Notes under the pieces: generated by a model
Told to the model about the DNA's origin: nothing
Seen by the model: the letters and a program-made list of their open reading frames with translations, nothing else
Databases searched by the model: none
Assembly (NCBI GenBank): GCA_020025015.1
Contig: JAHHSV010000017.1
Coordinates: 1-29,271 of the forward strand
DNA length: 29,271 bases
DNA from: Anaeroplasmataceae bacterium
GTDB taxonomy: Bacteria > Bacillota_I > Bacilli_A > Acholeplasmatales > Anaeroplasmataceae
Reading direction: 5' to 3'
Part shown: positions 1-8,737 of the stretch, piece by piece
Layout of the letters: every line of letters begins with the position of its first letter
How positions within the stretch are numbered: the stretch's first letter is position 1
Program-made: the position numbers and the translations under genes

Positions 1-57
1 GAGCTTGTTTTATTTTTAACAACCCATTTTGAGGGGTAAATCCCAAAGTCAGGTTCT

Positions 58-86
58 ATTATAACGGCAATTTAAATATATGTCAA
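58..86 (-). promoter_or_regulatory. Consensus sigma-A promoter reading off the left edge
   Basis: On the minus strand a perfect -35 (TTGACA, 86-81) is followed by a 17-base spacer and a perfect -10 (TATAAT, 63-58). It directs transcription out of the window, away from the neighbouring DUF697 gene, which lies upstream of it. Only about 50 transcribed bases remain in the window. They contain a small GGG/CCC hairpin and no recognisable start codon with a ribosome site. The transcribed product is unknown. Confidence 0.7.
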
Positions 87-111
87 TTGCTTTTTTCTTA
101 AAAAAACTTTT

Positions 112-1044
112 TTAATAGCTTTCTTGTTCATCTACTGTCTTACTGCGACCTGAGAAGAATTTTACAACCTTTTTAGGGAAGAAAGTAATCGTATCAGCAA
201 TAACCATAGGTAAAATTACTAAGGCCTCCTTTAAGGCTGCCTTACGAATTTCTTCTTTCGTTACAACGTTACCATCACTATATAAATAACGTCTAGTTAC
301 GCAACCGATTCTAATTGTCATTAAAGCATTAGTTATACCTTGCATAACAGATGATAAAACTGGTTTAATTAGTGGTATTTCACTAATTACATTTAATGAT
401 GATTGGGGAACAATATCCTCAAGACGCATATTTTCAAGTCCTTCAGCAATTAAAGCCGTTGAAAACACATTAACTGTTAGCTTTGATAAATTTTTAGCTG
501 TAGGTCTAAAGCCACACTTTTGAACTAATGACTTAATCATTTGTAAATTAACTGTAAAAACAGTTATCATATCGAATCTTGCACTTTGGCAAATTGCTGT
601 TGAAATCATTACTGTTTTAGAATGATTTATAATAATATGGTTCAATTGTTTTTTCACATTAGCCTCAAAAACCATTTGTAAATTTAATAACAATTCATCC
701 TTACCATGGTAATTTGTTAATAAATTTTGGCTTTCAGCAGGTAGATCATTATTCTTAACTATATTTTTAGCAACCTGCTTATAGATAGAATAAACTCTTG
801 CATCTCTTTCATCTAATGATGTTGCAATAGCTAAGGATGGGCTACTAACAATGATTCTAATTGGATTAATAATGCCAAAGAAGACAACTATTACCACTAA
901 AATATAAAATATCATCTCAACAATCCAGCTTATTTGGCGTAAACGCTCACCAACTGTAATTATTGAAGCAATTAAAATTAAACTAAAAAGAATTAAACAG
1001 GCAATTGCGATAACATACCATATATATCTTGTTTTCTTTTCCAC
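112..1044 (-). CDS. DUF697 (YcjF-like) membrane protein
   Basis: A 310-residue protein with two N-terminal membrane segments (about residues 6-28 and 40-62) and a long mostly cytoplasmic remainder. The C-terminal half carries the DUF697 pattern: a SARFDMITVFTVNLQMIKSL helix, a NVFSTALIAEGLE helix, then a glutamine-glycine and a T-x-R-I-G-x-x-T-R-R segment. YcjF-type proteins share this pattern; their biochemical role is not established. A GTG at 1053 is also in frame, but it lies inside the AGGAG ribosome site at 1057-1053. The GTG at 1044, eight bases downstream of that site, is therefore the better start. The gene is followed only by a weak A/T hairpin. Family assignment is fairly sure; function is not known. 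Confidence 0.72.
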   Translation of the reverse strand: MEKKTRYIWYVIAIACLILFSLILIASIITVGERLRQISWIVEMIFYILVVIVVFFGIINPIRIIVSSPSLAIATSLDERDARVYSIYKQVAKNIVKNNDLPAESQNLLTNYHGKDELLLNLQMVFEANVKKQLNHIIINHSKTVMISTAICQSARFDMITVFTVNLQMIKSLVQKCGFRPTAKNLSKLTVNVFSTALIAEGLENMRLEDIVPQSSLNVISEIPLIKPVLSSVMQGITNALMTIRIGCVTRRYLYSDGNVVTKEEIRKAALKEALVILPMVIADTITFFPKKVVKFFSGRSKTVDEQESY

Positions 1045-1101
1045 AGGTATCACTCCTTATAATGTTTAGTTTATTTTAACATTTTTTAAGCTATTAATCT
1101 A

Positions 1102-1139
1102 TAAAAAATATAGCCTTTCTCTAAAAGTGAGAAAGGCTA
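1102..1139 (-). terminator. Terminator of the parE-parC operon
   Basis: An 11-bp perfect stem (TAGCCTTTCTC paired with GAGAAAGGCTA, 1111-1139, 7-base loop) is followed on the minus strand by a T-rich tract. It sits just after the stop codon of the small membrane-protein gene. The symmetric stem could also act weakly on the plus strand. Confidence 0.85.
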
Positions 1140-1160
1140 CATTATTTTAAGGATAATTCC

Positions 1161-1403
1161 TTACTTTTTTAATACATAGTATTTCTTTTGATATTTTTTG
1201 TAAACTAAATAAGCAATTATGCTTATAGTTATGGCTAAAATAAGCGAAAATAATACTAAACCACTAATTAATGAAGGCATTGATTTATCACATTCAATAT
1301 TATAGGTAGCTAAATCAATACTCAATATAGTAATCTCATATATAGAAAACACAAAAATTAATGCTAATACAACAAGCTTTAAAATAAATTTTTTATCTTT
1401 CAT
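1161..1403 (-). CDS. Small two-helix membrane protein downstream of parC
   Basis: An 80-residue protein not recognised as any named family. It has two hydrophobic helices (about residues 8-30 and 43-65) separated by a short polar loop with one cysteine, and a Lys/Tyr-rich tail (YKKYQKKYY), suggesting both termini are cytoplasmic. A GTG at 1412 is in frame. The ATG at 1403 is preferred because a GGTGA ribosome site lies four bases upstream. The gene begins nine bases after the parC stop and ends just before the operon terminator, so it is the third cistron of the topoisomerase IV operon. A role in topology is not implied by its sequence. Confidence 0.6.
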   Translation of the reverse strand: MKDKKFILKLVVLALIFVFSIYEITILSIDLATYNIECDKSMPSLISGLVLFSLILAITISIIAYLVYKKYQKKYYVLKK

Positions 1404-1412
1404 GCTAATCAC

Positions 1413-4130
1413 CTATTCTAAAATTTTAGTTTTAATTTTTAAATCCTTACTTTCTTCAGCTAAATCTTCATCAAATAAGCTATGCTTTTCCTTGGCTATA
1501 TGAAGCTCTGGTCTATCCTTGGTTTTAAAATCAATATCCTTAGCATCCTCAAGAATCTTATCTAAATCAGTCAAAATGTTATGACTAGGCTTAGTTGCTC
1601 TTAACGGAGTTTCTGTTGTTATATCGCTTGAAAATAAGTTACTATCTGGTTCAATTAAATATTCACCACTTACGAATGAATCGGCATTCATAGGCTTAGC
1701 TACTGTTAAAGACATTGGTGTATCAAAATCCTCATTTAAGTAGGATTTACCAGTTTCACTAACATTGTATTTTAAACCAAAGGCCTCAATTTCATCAGAG
1801 CCATTGCGATAGCCTACCTCTATCTTAACATTTTCCTTATATTGGTTGGGTGTTAATGTTTTAGCATCAACCACAATATGTGGATTAGTCTTTACCATCT
1901 TAATTAATGGATTACCTGTTCTGCTTCTTCTAGTTAAAGGAATAGAATCAACGGCAATACGCTTAATTTGACCCTTTGATGTAAGTAATAAAACATCCTC
2001 TGTTTTATTAGTATAAACGGCACTAACAACACAATCCTTAGGCTTTAAGCTAATTGACTTAACACCACCAGCCTGCATTGTATCTCTTAGCATTACCTCA
2101 GATGCTCTAAAGCGCAAGCCTTCAGCATATTTAGTTACTACTAATATTTCTAGCATATTATCGGTAATATCAGTTGAAACTAAAAGCTCATCCTTAGCTA
2201 ATTTCATAGCTCTAATAGCCTTAGTATAACGGCTTACAACAAAGTTCTTTAGCATTAGCTGCTTAATATTACCCTTATCTGTAATTAAAAGAATTGTCTT
2301 ATCAGCATCAAAGGACTCAATAGGATAGCAGCTAATAATTTGTTCCTTAGGATCAATTTGAACTAAGCTGTTAATAAATATACCAGCATCCTTCATTTTA
2401 CATTCAGGAATCTTAAATACAGGTAAATAAATGTAATTACCTAGGCTTGTAAACATTAATAAGGTGTCTAGAGTACTACATTCATCTAAGAATAACGTAC
2501 TATCATTTTCCTTTAAATAATTATTTTTAGACGCATTGTATGACTTTAGGTTAACACGCTTAATATAGCCACCACGACTAATTGTTGTAATAACCTGCTC
2601 TTTCGCTACTAAATCAGTTTCATCAACTGTTAAATCAGTAACATCCTCTTTGATTTCAGTTTTACGAGGCATAATAATAGTTTTATTAATTTCCTCAAGC
2701 TCCTTCTTAATAACCTTTAGAAGCTCTTTTTCACTACCTAAAATCTTATTATATAGTAAAATATTTTCTTCAAGCTCTTGCTTTTCATTTTGAAGCTCTA
2801 AAATATCAGTAGATGATAATCTATATAATTGCATTGTAATAATAGCCTCAGCCTGTAAATCAGTAAAGCCAAAATTATTCATAATATTAGCCTTAGAATC
2901 TGCTCTATTTTTACTTGCTCTAATAGTCTTTATTACCTCGTCAAGAATATCAACCATCTTGATTAAACCTTCAACTATATGAAGACGCTTTTGAGCCTTT
3001 TGTAAATCAAAGTTAGTTCTATTAGTAACTACTTCCTTTTGATGATCAATATAAGCCTTTAAAATAGGAATTACACCTAAGCACATTGGTCTTCGATTAC
3101 AAATAGATACCATATTATATTTATAATTTACCTGTAAATCAGTATTCTTAAATAAATACTTTAAAATTGCATGCTCATTAGCATCCTTTTTTAAATCAAT
3201 CGCAATACGTAAGCCCTCACGGTCAGACTCATCACGAACCTCCTGAACATCAGGAATTTTGTTAGCTAATCTTAAACCCTCGATTTTTTCAACTATTGAT
3301 GCCTTGTTAGTATCATAAGGAATCTCATAAATTACAATTCTAATTTGATCCTTATTGATTTGCTCAATTCTATATTTACTTCTTACAATTACCTTACCAT
3401 TACCACTTAAAAAGGCCTCTCTAATTCCTTCTAAATCCTCACAAATACCACCAGTTGGGAAATCAGGACCAGGAATAATTTTCAATAATTCATCAATCGA
3501 TAAATTAGGATTATTAATTAAGGCAATTGTTGCATTAATAACCTCATTTAAATTGTGAGGTGGAATATTAGTTGCATAACCAGATGAAATACCAGAAGCA
3601 CCATTAACTAATAAATTAGGGAACTTAGCTGGTAAAACAGTTGGCTCCATTTCCTCCTCATCAAAGTTTGGAATAAATGGCACAGTATTTTTATCAATGT
3701 CACGCATTAAATACTCTGCATTTTTACTTAAACGCGCCTCAGTATAACGCATAGCAGCTGGTCCATCACCATCGATACTACCATTATTACCATGCATATC
3801 AATTAGTAATACACCCATTTTCCAATCCTGACTCATACGAACCATTGCTTCGTAAATCGAAGAGTCACCATGTGGGTGGTACTTACCCATAACCTCACCA
3901 CAAATTTTAGCAGATTTTTTATATGTTGACCTACTTGTTATACCTAGGGAGTTCATTGCATATAAAATACGACGCTGAACTGGCTTTAAGCCATCTCTAA
4001 TATCCGGAATAGCACGCTCTTGAATAATATATTTTGAATATCTACCAAAACGATCACCAACAGCATCCTCAAGGTTCATTAGCTCAAAATGCTCATTAGC
4101 AAAAATATCTAATTTCTTCTTTACACTCAT
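1413..4130 (-). CDS. parC: DNA topoisomerase IV subunit A (ParC)
   Basis: The DNA-cleaving subunit of topoisomerase IV, which decatenates daughter chromosomes, 905 residues. The N-terminal winged-helix region has RAIPDIRDGLKPVQRRIL (about 39-56). The catalytic tyrosine is Y129 in AAMRYTEARLS. The quinolone-resistance region GKYHPHGDSSIYEAM carries Ser90 and Glu94 at the positions of E. coli ParC Ser80 and Glu84, the susceptible-type residues. The C-terminal beta-pinwheel lacks a clear GyrA box (QRRGGKG), and the partner is ParE-like, so ParC is preferred over GyrA. The tail is acidic/lysine-rich and slightly long for the family. ATG starts two bases after the parE stop with a GGGGA site inside the parE end, so the pair is probably translationally coupled. 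Confidence 0.95.
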   Translation of the reverse strand: MSVKKKLDIFANEHFELMNLEDAVGDRFGRYSKYIIQERAIPDIRDGLKPVQRRILYAMNSLGITSRSTYKKSAKICGEVMGKYHPHGDSSIYEAMVRMSQDWKMGVLLIDMHGNNGSIDGDGPAAMRYTEARLSKNAEYLMRDIDKNTVPFIPNFDEEEMEPTVLPAKFPNLLVNGASGISSGYATNIPPHNLNEVINATIALINNPNLSIDELLKIIPGPDFPTGGICEDLEGIREAFLSGNGKVIVRSKYRIEQINKDQIRIVIYEIPYDTNKASIVEKIEGLRLANKIPDVQEVRDESDREGLRIAIDLKKDANEHAILKYLFKNTDLQVNYKYNMVSICNRRPMCLGVIPILKAYIDHQKEVVTNRTNFDLQKAQKRLHIVEGLIKMVDILDEVIKTIRASKNRADSKANIMNNFGFTDLQAEAIITMQLYRLSSTDILELQNEKQELEENILLYNKILGSEKELLKVIKKELEEINKTIIMPRKTEIKEDVTDLTVDETDLVAKEQVITTISRGGYIKRVNLKSYNASKNNYLKENDSTLFLDECSTLDTLLMFTSLGNYIYLPVFKIPECKMKDAGIFINSLVQIDPKEQIISCYPIESFDADKTILLITDKGNIKQLMLKNFVVSRYTKAIRAMKLAKDELLVSTDITDNMLEILVVTKYAEGLRFRASEVMLRDTMQAGGVKSISLKPKDCVVSAVYTNKTEDVLLLTSKGQIKRIAVDSIPLTRRSRTGNPLIKMVKTNPHIVVDAKTLTPNQYKENVKIEVGYRNGSDEIEAFGLKYNVSETGKSYLNEDFDTPMSLTVAKPMNADSFVSGEYLIEPDSNLFSSDITTETPLRATKPSHNILTDLDKILEDAKDIDFKTKDRPELHIAKEKHSLFDEDLAEESKDLKIKTKILE

Positions 4131-4132
4131 CG

Positions 4133-6049
4133 CTATTCCCCCTCTTCATCCTCTAAAGTAAATGATACATTTGACTCAAGCCAATTACGTCTACGAGCCG
4201 CATCATCACCCATTAATGTATCAATTTGCTTTTCAGCATCACTTAAATCATCAATAGTAACACGAATTAAATTACGAGTTTCAGGATTCATTGTTGTATC
4301 CCAAAGCTGGTCAGCATTCATCTCACCAAGACCTTTGTAGCGCTGAACAATTGTATTAGCTGGAGCATGCTTTAGGATTTCTTCCTTTTCCTCATTAGTC
4401 CAGGCGTAAATTGTTTCTTCCTTTTTACCACGCTTTACAATCTTAAATAATGGTGGTAAAGCCACATAAACACGACCATCCTCAATTAAAGGACGCATAT
4501 ATCTAAAGAAGAATGTTAAAAGTAAAACCTGAATATGGGCACCATCATCATCGGCATCGGTCATAATTATTATCTTTTTATAATTACACTTCTTAATGTC
4601 AAATGAATCACCATAGTCAGCACCAATTGTATAAATCATTGTGGCAATTTCTTGGTTCTTTAAGGCATTATCCTCACCAGTTTTTTCAATATTTAAAATC
4701 TTACCACGTAAAGGTAAAATGGCTTGGAAACGACGGTCACGACCCTTTTTAGCACTACCACCGGCTGAATCACCCTCTACTAGGAATAATTCATTAATTT
4801 CACGATTACGCTCACCAGCTGGTGATAATTTACCTGATAAATTTATTTCATTCTTTTGCTTTTTATCTAATCGAGCTTGAGTTCTTGCCTTTCTAGCAGC
4901 CGCTCTAGCATTATATTCAACAATTGCTTTACCAATAATCTTTTCTGCTAAATCCTTATTATTAGTTAAATAATCAGTTAATTTATCATAGGTTACCTGG
5001 TCTACTACCTGTCTTGCTAAAGGTGTACCTAGCTTACCCTTTGTTTGTCCTTCAAACTCCAAAACAGACTCATCAACTCTTACGGAAATAATTGCAGTTA
5101 AACCGCTACGTAGGTCACTACCCTCTAGGTTAGGATCCTTTTCCTTTAATAAATTAAACTTTCTACCAAAATCATTGAAGGCTCTAGTTAAAGCCATCTT
5201 GAAGCCTTGCTCATGCGTACCACCATCTCTAGTATGAACATTGTTAACAAAGGAAATGATCTTTTCATCATACATGTCAACAAACTGCATTGCAACTTCG
5301 ACTTCAATTTTATCAATAGCTTGCTCAAAGAAGCAAACCTTATGAATTGGATGCTTGTTAGCATCAATTGATTCAACATATTCACTAATACCACGTTCAA
5401 ATTGGAAGGTTTCCTTTTTATTTGTACGCTTATCAATGATATTCATTTTTAAGTTTTTAATTAAATACGCATTTTCCTTAATACGCTCTTTAATCTTATC
5501 ATAATCAAATAGGGTTGTTGAAAAGATTTGTGGATCAGGCATAAACTTAACTGTTGTACCTGTCTTTTTTGTGTCGCCCAATATTTCAACTGGATGAATA
5601 ATTTTTCCACCATTTTCAAATACAATATGATGAATTTTACCTTCTCTATAGCTGGTTACTTCCATTCTAGTAGATAGGGCGTTAACAACTGCACCACCTA
5701 CACCGTGTAGACCGCCTGATGTTTTGTAGCCACCATCACCGAATTTACCACCAGCATGTAAAATAGTGTAAATTACTTCCATTGTATTTTTTCCACTAGC
5801 GTGCTTACCACAAGGTACACCACGACCAGCATCCATTACAGTAATCGAAGTATCATTACCTATAATAACTGTAATTTCATCACCATAGCCTGATAGAGCC
5901 TCATCGATTGAATTATCGATAATTTCCCAAACTAGATGATGCAAGCCTCTATCATCAGTAGAGCCGATATACATACCAGGTCTTTTTCTAACTGCCTCAA
6001 GACCCTCAAGTATAGTTATCGAACTATCTCCATAAGTTTTATTTTCCAT
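4133..6049 (-). CDS. parE: DNA topoisomerase IV subunit B (ParE)
   Basis: The ATPase subunit of topoisomerase IV, 638 residues. The GHKL ATP site shows EIIDNSIDEALSGYG (about 42-56), DAGRGVP and GGLHGVGGAVVNALS. The TOPRIM domain shows EGDSAGGSAKKGRDR and the metal-binding DADDDGAH. The motif RGKILNIEK followed by NQEIATMIYTIG resembles Firmicute ParE more than GyrB, consistent with the parC partner directly downstream. Translation starts at an ATG behind a GGTGA site. It is transcribed from its own promoter at 6083-6111, divergent from plsY. Confidence 0.95.
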   Translation of the reverse strand: MENKTYGDSSITILEGLEAVRKRPGMYIGSTDDRGLHHLVWEIIDNSIDEALSGYGDEITVIIGNDTSITVMDAGRGVPCGKHASGKNTMEVIYTILHAGGKFGDGGYKTSGGLHGVGGAVVNALSTRMEVTSYREGKIHHIVFENGGKIIHPVEILGDTKKTGTTVKFMPDPQIFSTTLFDYDKIKERIKENAYLIKNLKMNIIDKRTNKKETFQFERGISEYVESIDANKHPIHKVCFFEQAIDKIEVEVAMQFVDMYDEKIISFVNNVHTRDGGTHEQGFKMALTRAFNDFGRKFNLLKEKDPNLEGSDLRSGLTAIISVRVDESVLEFEGQTKGKLGTPLARQVVDQVTYDKLTDYLTNNKDLAEKIIGKAIVEYNARAAARKARTQARLDKKQKNEINLSGKLSPAGERNREINELFLVEGDSAGGSAKKGRDRRFQAILPLRGKILNIEKTGEDNALKNQEIATMIYTIGADYGDSFDIKKCNYKKIIIMTDADDDGAHIQVLLLTFFFRYMRPLIEDGRVYVALPPLFKIVKRGKKEETIYAWTNEEKEEILKHAPANTIVQRYKGLGEMNADQLWDTTMNPETRNLIRVTIDDLSDAEKQIDTLMGDDAARRRNWLESNVSFTLEDEEGE

Positions 6050-6082
6050 ATAATCACCAAACTTTTATAATAATCATTAATA

Positions 6083-6111
6083 ATGATAACACAAAACACT
6101 AAAACACTCAA
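6083..6111 (-). promoter_or_regulatory. parE-parC promoter
   Basis: On the minus strand: TTGAGT (6111-6106), a 17-base spacer, and TATCAT (6088-6083) with an upstream TGn extended -10. It is positioned 34 bases before the parE start and shares the divergent intergenic region with the plsY promoter. Confidence 0.7.
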
Positions 6112-6162
6112 TAAACTAAAAGTTCTATTTCAGAAATTATTTTATTAAAGTTAAAATTACTA

Positions 6163-6190
6163 TTGGATAAAATTCTAATAATGTTATAAT
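6163..6190 (+). promoter_or_regulatory. plsY promoter
   Basis: TTGGAT (6163-6168), a 16-base spacer, and TATAAT (6185-6190) preceded by TGT (extended -10). It lies about 20 bases before the plsY start, so the leader is very short, and is followed by a GGGGAGGAA ribosome site. Confidence 0.75.
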
Positions 6191-6209
6191 TGAATGGGGA
6201 GGAATTTCT

Positions 6210-6905
6210 ATGATTTTTTCAGCTATTAACGCAGGCGATATTTTAATCGCAATCTTATTACTCGTAATTTCTTATTTAATAGGATCTATTCCCTTTGGTA
6301 TAGTTATAGGACGTAGTATTAAAAAAACTGATATTAGAGAGCATGGGTCTAAAAATATAGGATCAACTAATGCCATTCGAATTCTTGGTAAAAAGGTTGG
6401 TGCCTTGGTATTCTTATTAGATGTATTTAAGGGAATGCTAATAATTCTTCTAATTAGATATGTTTTAGAGCCACTTAACATTTGGACTTCGCCAATAAAT
6501 TATGTATTTTATGGATTTGCAGCCATATTAGGACATGTGTTTTCATGCTATTTAGGCTTTAAGGGTGGAAAGGCAGTTGCTACATCCTTAGGTGTAGTTC
6601 TTGCTCTAACTCCTTTAGCTGGTGTGTTATGCCTTGTATCATTTGCCCTAGTTACTCTTTTACTTGGCTATGTTTCCCTAGCTTCTACTGCTGCAATGCT
6701 AACAGTTATGATAACAACCTGGGTTTTATATGGAGTAGGGATGAATCCTGCAGTTAATTTTTTTCTAGGAAAGCCTGATTTAATCACCTGCATAGTTTAT
6801 TCATTTATGGGTGTAATTATTCTATTAAAGCATGTTAAAAATTATAAACGCTTAATTAATGGTACCGAAAACTGCTTTAAAAAGAAAAAACAAAAACAAG
6901 ACTAA
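6210..6905 (+). CDS. plsY: Acyl-phosphate:glycerol-3-phosphate acyltransferase PlsY
   Basis: The integral membrane enzyme that transfers an acyl group from acyl-phosphate to glycerol-3-phosphate, the first step of phospholipid synthesis in Gram-positives. It has 231 residues and about six hydrophobic helices. The three PlsY loops are visible: SIPFGIVIGR (about 26-35), GSKNIGSTNAIR (about 46-57) and the glycine-rich GFKGGKAVAT after the GH of the fourth helix. A lysine-rich C-terminal tail ends the protein. The next step could be done by a PlsC; a PlsC-like protein is encoded at 20019-20834 but its context suggests another role. Divergent from parE, as in many Firmicutes. Confidence 0.95.
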   Translation: MIFSAINAGDILIAILLLVISYLIGSIPFGIVIGRSIKKTDIREHGSKNIGSTNAIRILGKKVGALVFLLDVFKGMLIILLIRYVLEPLNIWTSPINYVFYGFAAILGHVFSCYLGFKGGKAVATSLGVVLALTPLAGVLCLVSFALVTLLLGYVSLASTAAMLTVMITTWVLYGVGMNPAVNFFLGKPDLITCIVYSFMGVIILLKHVKNYKRLINGTENCFKKKKQKQD

Positions 6906-6911
6906 AAATAG

Positions 6912-6945
6912 AAATAGCGATTACCGCTTTTGGTAATCGCTATTT
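6912..6945. terminator. Bidirectional terminator shared by plsY and the HAD gene
   Basis: A 14-bp perfect stem (AAATAGCGATTACC paired with GGTAATCGCTATTT, 6-base loop) followed by T on the plus strand and a T-rich tract on the minus strand. It terminates plsY on one strand. On the other strand it overlaps the last codons and stop of the convergent HAD gene. Confidence 0.9.
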
Positions 6946-7622
6946 TTTAACAATTTAATAACATCATTTAAGCTATCAGCTAAGACGTATGAGGAATTTA
7001 AAGCTAAATTTGTAGGCTTATCCTGATCTGGAATTAAGATAGAAATTGCATTTGCTCTAAAGGCCGATAAAATACCATTTTCTGAATCCTCTATAGCTAA
7101 GCACTCATTAGGCTCTAATTTTAGCATTTTTGCTCCATACAAATAAATATCAGGATAAGGCTTACCCCTTTTAACCTCTTTGACTGAAAAAATTAAATTA
7201 AATCTATCATATAAATTAACCTTTTCTAAATACTTTTTAATTCTATCCTGTGGAGATGAGGTTGTAATTGCATAGGCAATATTGTTTCCCTTGAGATAAT
7301 CTAAAAGCTCATTAATACCAGGTTTTGCTTCAACTCCATTTTTATCAATCCATTCTTCCATAAGCTTAACCCTTAAGGCATGGATTTCATCATAATTTAT
7401 CTTAGTACTTAGTAGCTTTTCTAAATATTCTGTTGCTAAGTTCTTATTTAAGCTACGTAGGCCTGCAACATCTTCTAAGCTTATATTATAGCCATAAGCC
7501 TTAAGAGCCTCCTGCCAAAATCTAGAATAAAGCTTTTCTGTATCTAAAATTACTCCATCTAAGTCAAATAATATACCCTTAATATCATTAGTACTAAATT
7601 GTTTTAATAAAGTGTAGGCCAT
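6921..7622 (-). CDS. HAD-superfamily sugar-phosphate phosphatase/phosphoglucomutase-like (copy 1)
   Basis: A 233-residue HAD hydrolase of the beta-phosphoglucomutase/phosphatase type. Motif I FDLDGVILDTE supplies nucleophile Asp20 and acid/base Asp22. An alpha-helical cap follows. Motif II is AITTSS, motif III the lysine in RGKPYPDIY, motif IV CLAIEDSENG with acidic ED. Substrate cannot be read from sequence; low-molecular-weight sugar phosphates or phosphoglycolate are usual for the group. It starts four bases after the stop of the paralogue at 7627-8325, with a GAGGA ribosome site inside that gene's end, so the two are co-translated. The last codons lie within the terminator hairpin. Confidence 0.85.
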   Translation of the reverse strand: MAYTLLKQFSTNDIKGILFDLDGVILDTEKLYSRFWQEALKAYGYNISLEDVAGLRSLNKNLATEYLEKLLSTKINYDEIHALRVKLMEEWIDKNGVEAKPGINELLDYLKGNNIAYAITTSSPQDRIKKYLEKVNLYDRFNLIFSVKEVKRGKPYPDIYLYGAKMLKLEPNECLAIEDSENGILSAFRANAISILIPDQDKPTNLALNSSYVLADSLNDVIKLLKNSDYQKR

Positions 7623-7626
7623 TTTA

Positions 7627-8325
7627 TTAATCCTCTTTGTTTAATGCTTCTATTATTTTAATTACTTCATCTAAGCTACTAGCAACCGCATACGATAAAT
7701 CTAAATCTCTATCCTTAGGCCCGTCTAAATCAGGAATCATAATAGGTAGAGCTCCTGCTCTAGCAGCTGATTCAAGACCATTTGGTGAATCCTCTAAGGC
7801 TAGACATTCACTTGGATCTAAGCCTAAAGATTCAGCCCCATAAATATAGATATCAGGGTATGGTTTACTATTTTTCACCTGATAGCCACTACAAAGGGCT
7901 TGAAATCTACCAGTTAAGCCAGCCAATTTTAAATTACGTTCAATTCTAAAAGGAGATGATGATGAGGTTATTGCACACTTTATATTATTCTTATTAAGAT
8001 AATCTAAAAGCTCAATCGCTCCTTTTTTAATATCAGGCCCGTTATTACTAATATATTCATCGGTTAAAGCATCCATTCTTAATCTAATTGGCTCATCCTG
8101 AATACCCTTACCCTTAAGCTTTTCTAAATATAGTTGTCTTTCCTTAAAATTAAGGCTACGAAGACCTAGGGTTTCCTGAAAGGTCATTAGGTAACCAAAC
8201 TCCTTAGATGCCTTTATCCAATTATTTACATATAATCTTTCTGTATCTAAAAGCAAGCCATCCATATCAAATAGAACGCCTTTGATTCTTCTATTTAAAT
8301 TAGGCTTTAAAATTTCATAACTCAT
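7627..8325 (-). CDS. HAD-superfamily sugar-phosphate phosphatase/phosphoglucomutase-like (copy 2)
   Basis: A 232-residue HAD hydrolase and close paralogue of the downstream gene. Motif I FDMDGLLLDTE has Asp20 and Asp22 at the same positions. Motif II is AITSSSS, motif III KNSKPYPDIYIYGAESLGL, motif IV CLALEDSPNG. Both copies share an unusual 15-residue N-terminal extension before motif I (MSYEILKPNLNRRIK here), which supports tandem duplication. The ribosome site is AGGAGG five bases before the ATG. No separate promoter is obvious between it and the yneF terminator, so it may depend partly on read-through from yneF. Confidence 0.85.
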   Translation of the reverse strand: MSYEILKPNLNRRIKGVLFDMDGLLLDTERLYVNNWIKASKEFGYLMTFQETLGLRSLNFKERQLYLEKLKGKGIQDEPIRLRMDALTDEYISNNGPDIKKGAIELLDYLNKNNIKCAITSSSSPFRIERNLKLAGLTGRFQALCSGYQVKNSKPYPDIYIYGAESLGLDPSECLALEDSPNGLESAARAGALPIMIPDLDGPKDRDLDLSYAVASSLDEVIKIIEALNKED

Positions 8326-8345
8326 AATAACCTCCTAAAATTAAT

Positions 8346-8371
8346 AAAAAAGATTAGCAAAAGCGCTAACC
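8346..8371 (-). terminator. Terminator after yneF
   Basis: On the minus strand a 7-bp stem GGTTAGC/GCTAATC (one G-U pair, 6-base loop) is followed by six T. It lies between the yneF stop and the HAD pair. Confidence 0.7.
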
Positions 8372-8386
8372 CTTATTTATTTTGAA

Positions 8387-8605
8387 CTATTTATTTTCTT
8401 CCATAGAACGCATTACAGCTCTTACTTGCTTTTCAGAAGGCTTACGTCCCATTTGGCTCATCATAGCTCGAACCATATTTTCATTTATAGGTGGATTTTT
8501 CTTTAAATATCTTTGGAAGAAAAATCTTGCTAAAAAGTATCCTGTTGCAGCACCGACTAATAATGCGACGATAGCTATAACCAGAGCACCCCACCAAACG
8601 ATCAT
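8387..8605 (-). CDS. yneF: YneF family (UPF0154) membrane protein
   Basis: A 72-residue protein with one N-terminal membrane helix (about residues 4-25, containing ALVIAIVALLVGAATGYFLA). It continues with the family signature ARFFFQRYLKKNPPINENMVRAMMSQMGRKPSEKQV, split here only by length. The signature is highly characteristic of YneF/UPF0154 of Firmicutes and Mollicutes; its role is unknown. A GTG at 8614 is in frame, but ATG at 8605 lies eight bases after a GAGGAG site and gives the usual family length. It is transcribed from 8636-8664 and ended by its own terminator. Confidence 0.9.
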   Translation of the reverse strand: MIVWWGALVIAIVALLVGAATGYFLARFFFQRYLKKNPPINENMVRAMMSQMGRKPSEKQVRAVMRSMEENK

Positions 8606-8635
8606 TAAAATCACTCCTCTTTAAACTCTAGGGAT

Positions 8636-8664
8636 ATGATACTAAATTTTTGCCAAAATTTCAA
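8636..8664 (-). promoter_or_regulatory. yneF promoter
   Basis: On the minus strand: TTGAAA (8664-8659), a 17-base spacer, and TATCAT (8641-8636), 31 bases before the yneF start. Confidence 0.7.
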
Positions 8665-8737
8665 TAAAAAATCAAAAAAACAAGTTCAACAAGACAATAA
8701 ATTCAATAATGAACTTATTTTAGTTCTTTAATTTAAT

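Noticed and set aside
3355..3558. Plus-strand frames within parC, parE, valS, the HAD genes and pepF
   Set aside because: They are antisense shadows of conserved genes and lack ribosome sites or known protein features.
1413..6049. gyrB-gyrA rather than parE-parC
   Set aside because: No clear GyrA box in the C-terminal domain, and the TOPRIM-flanking sequence is ParE-like.
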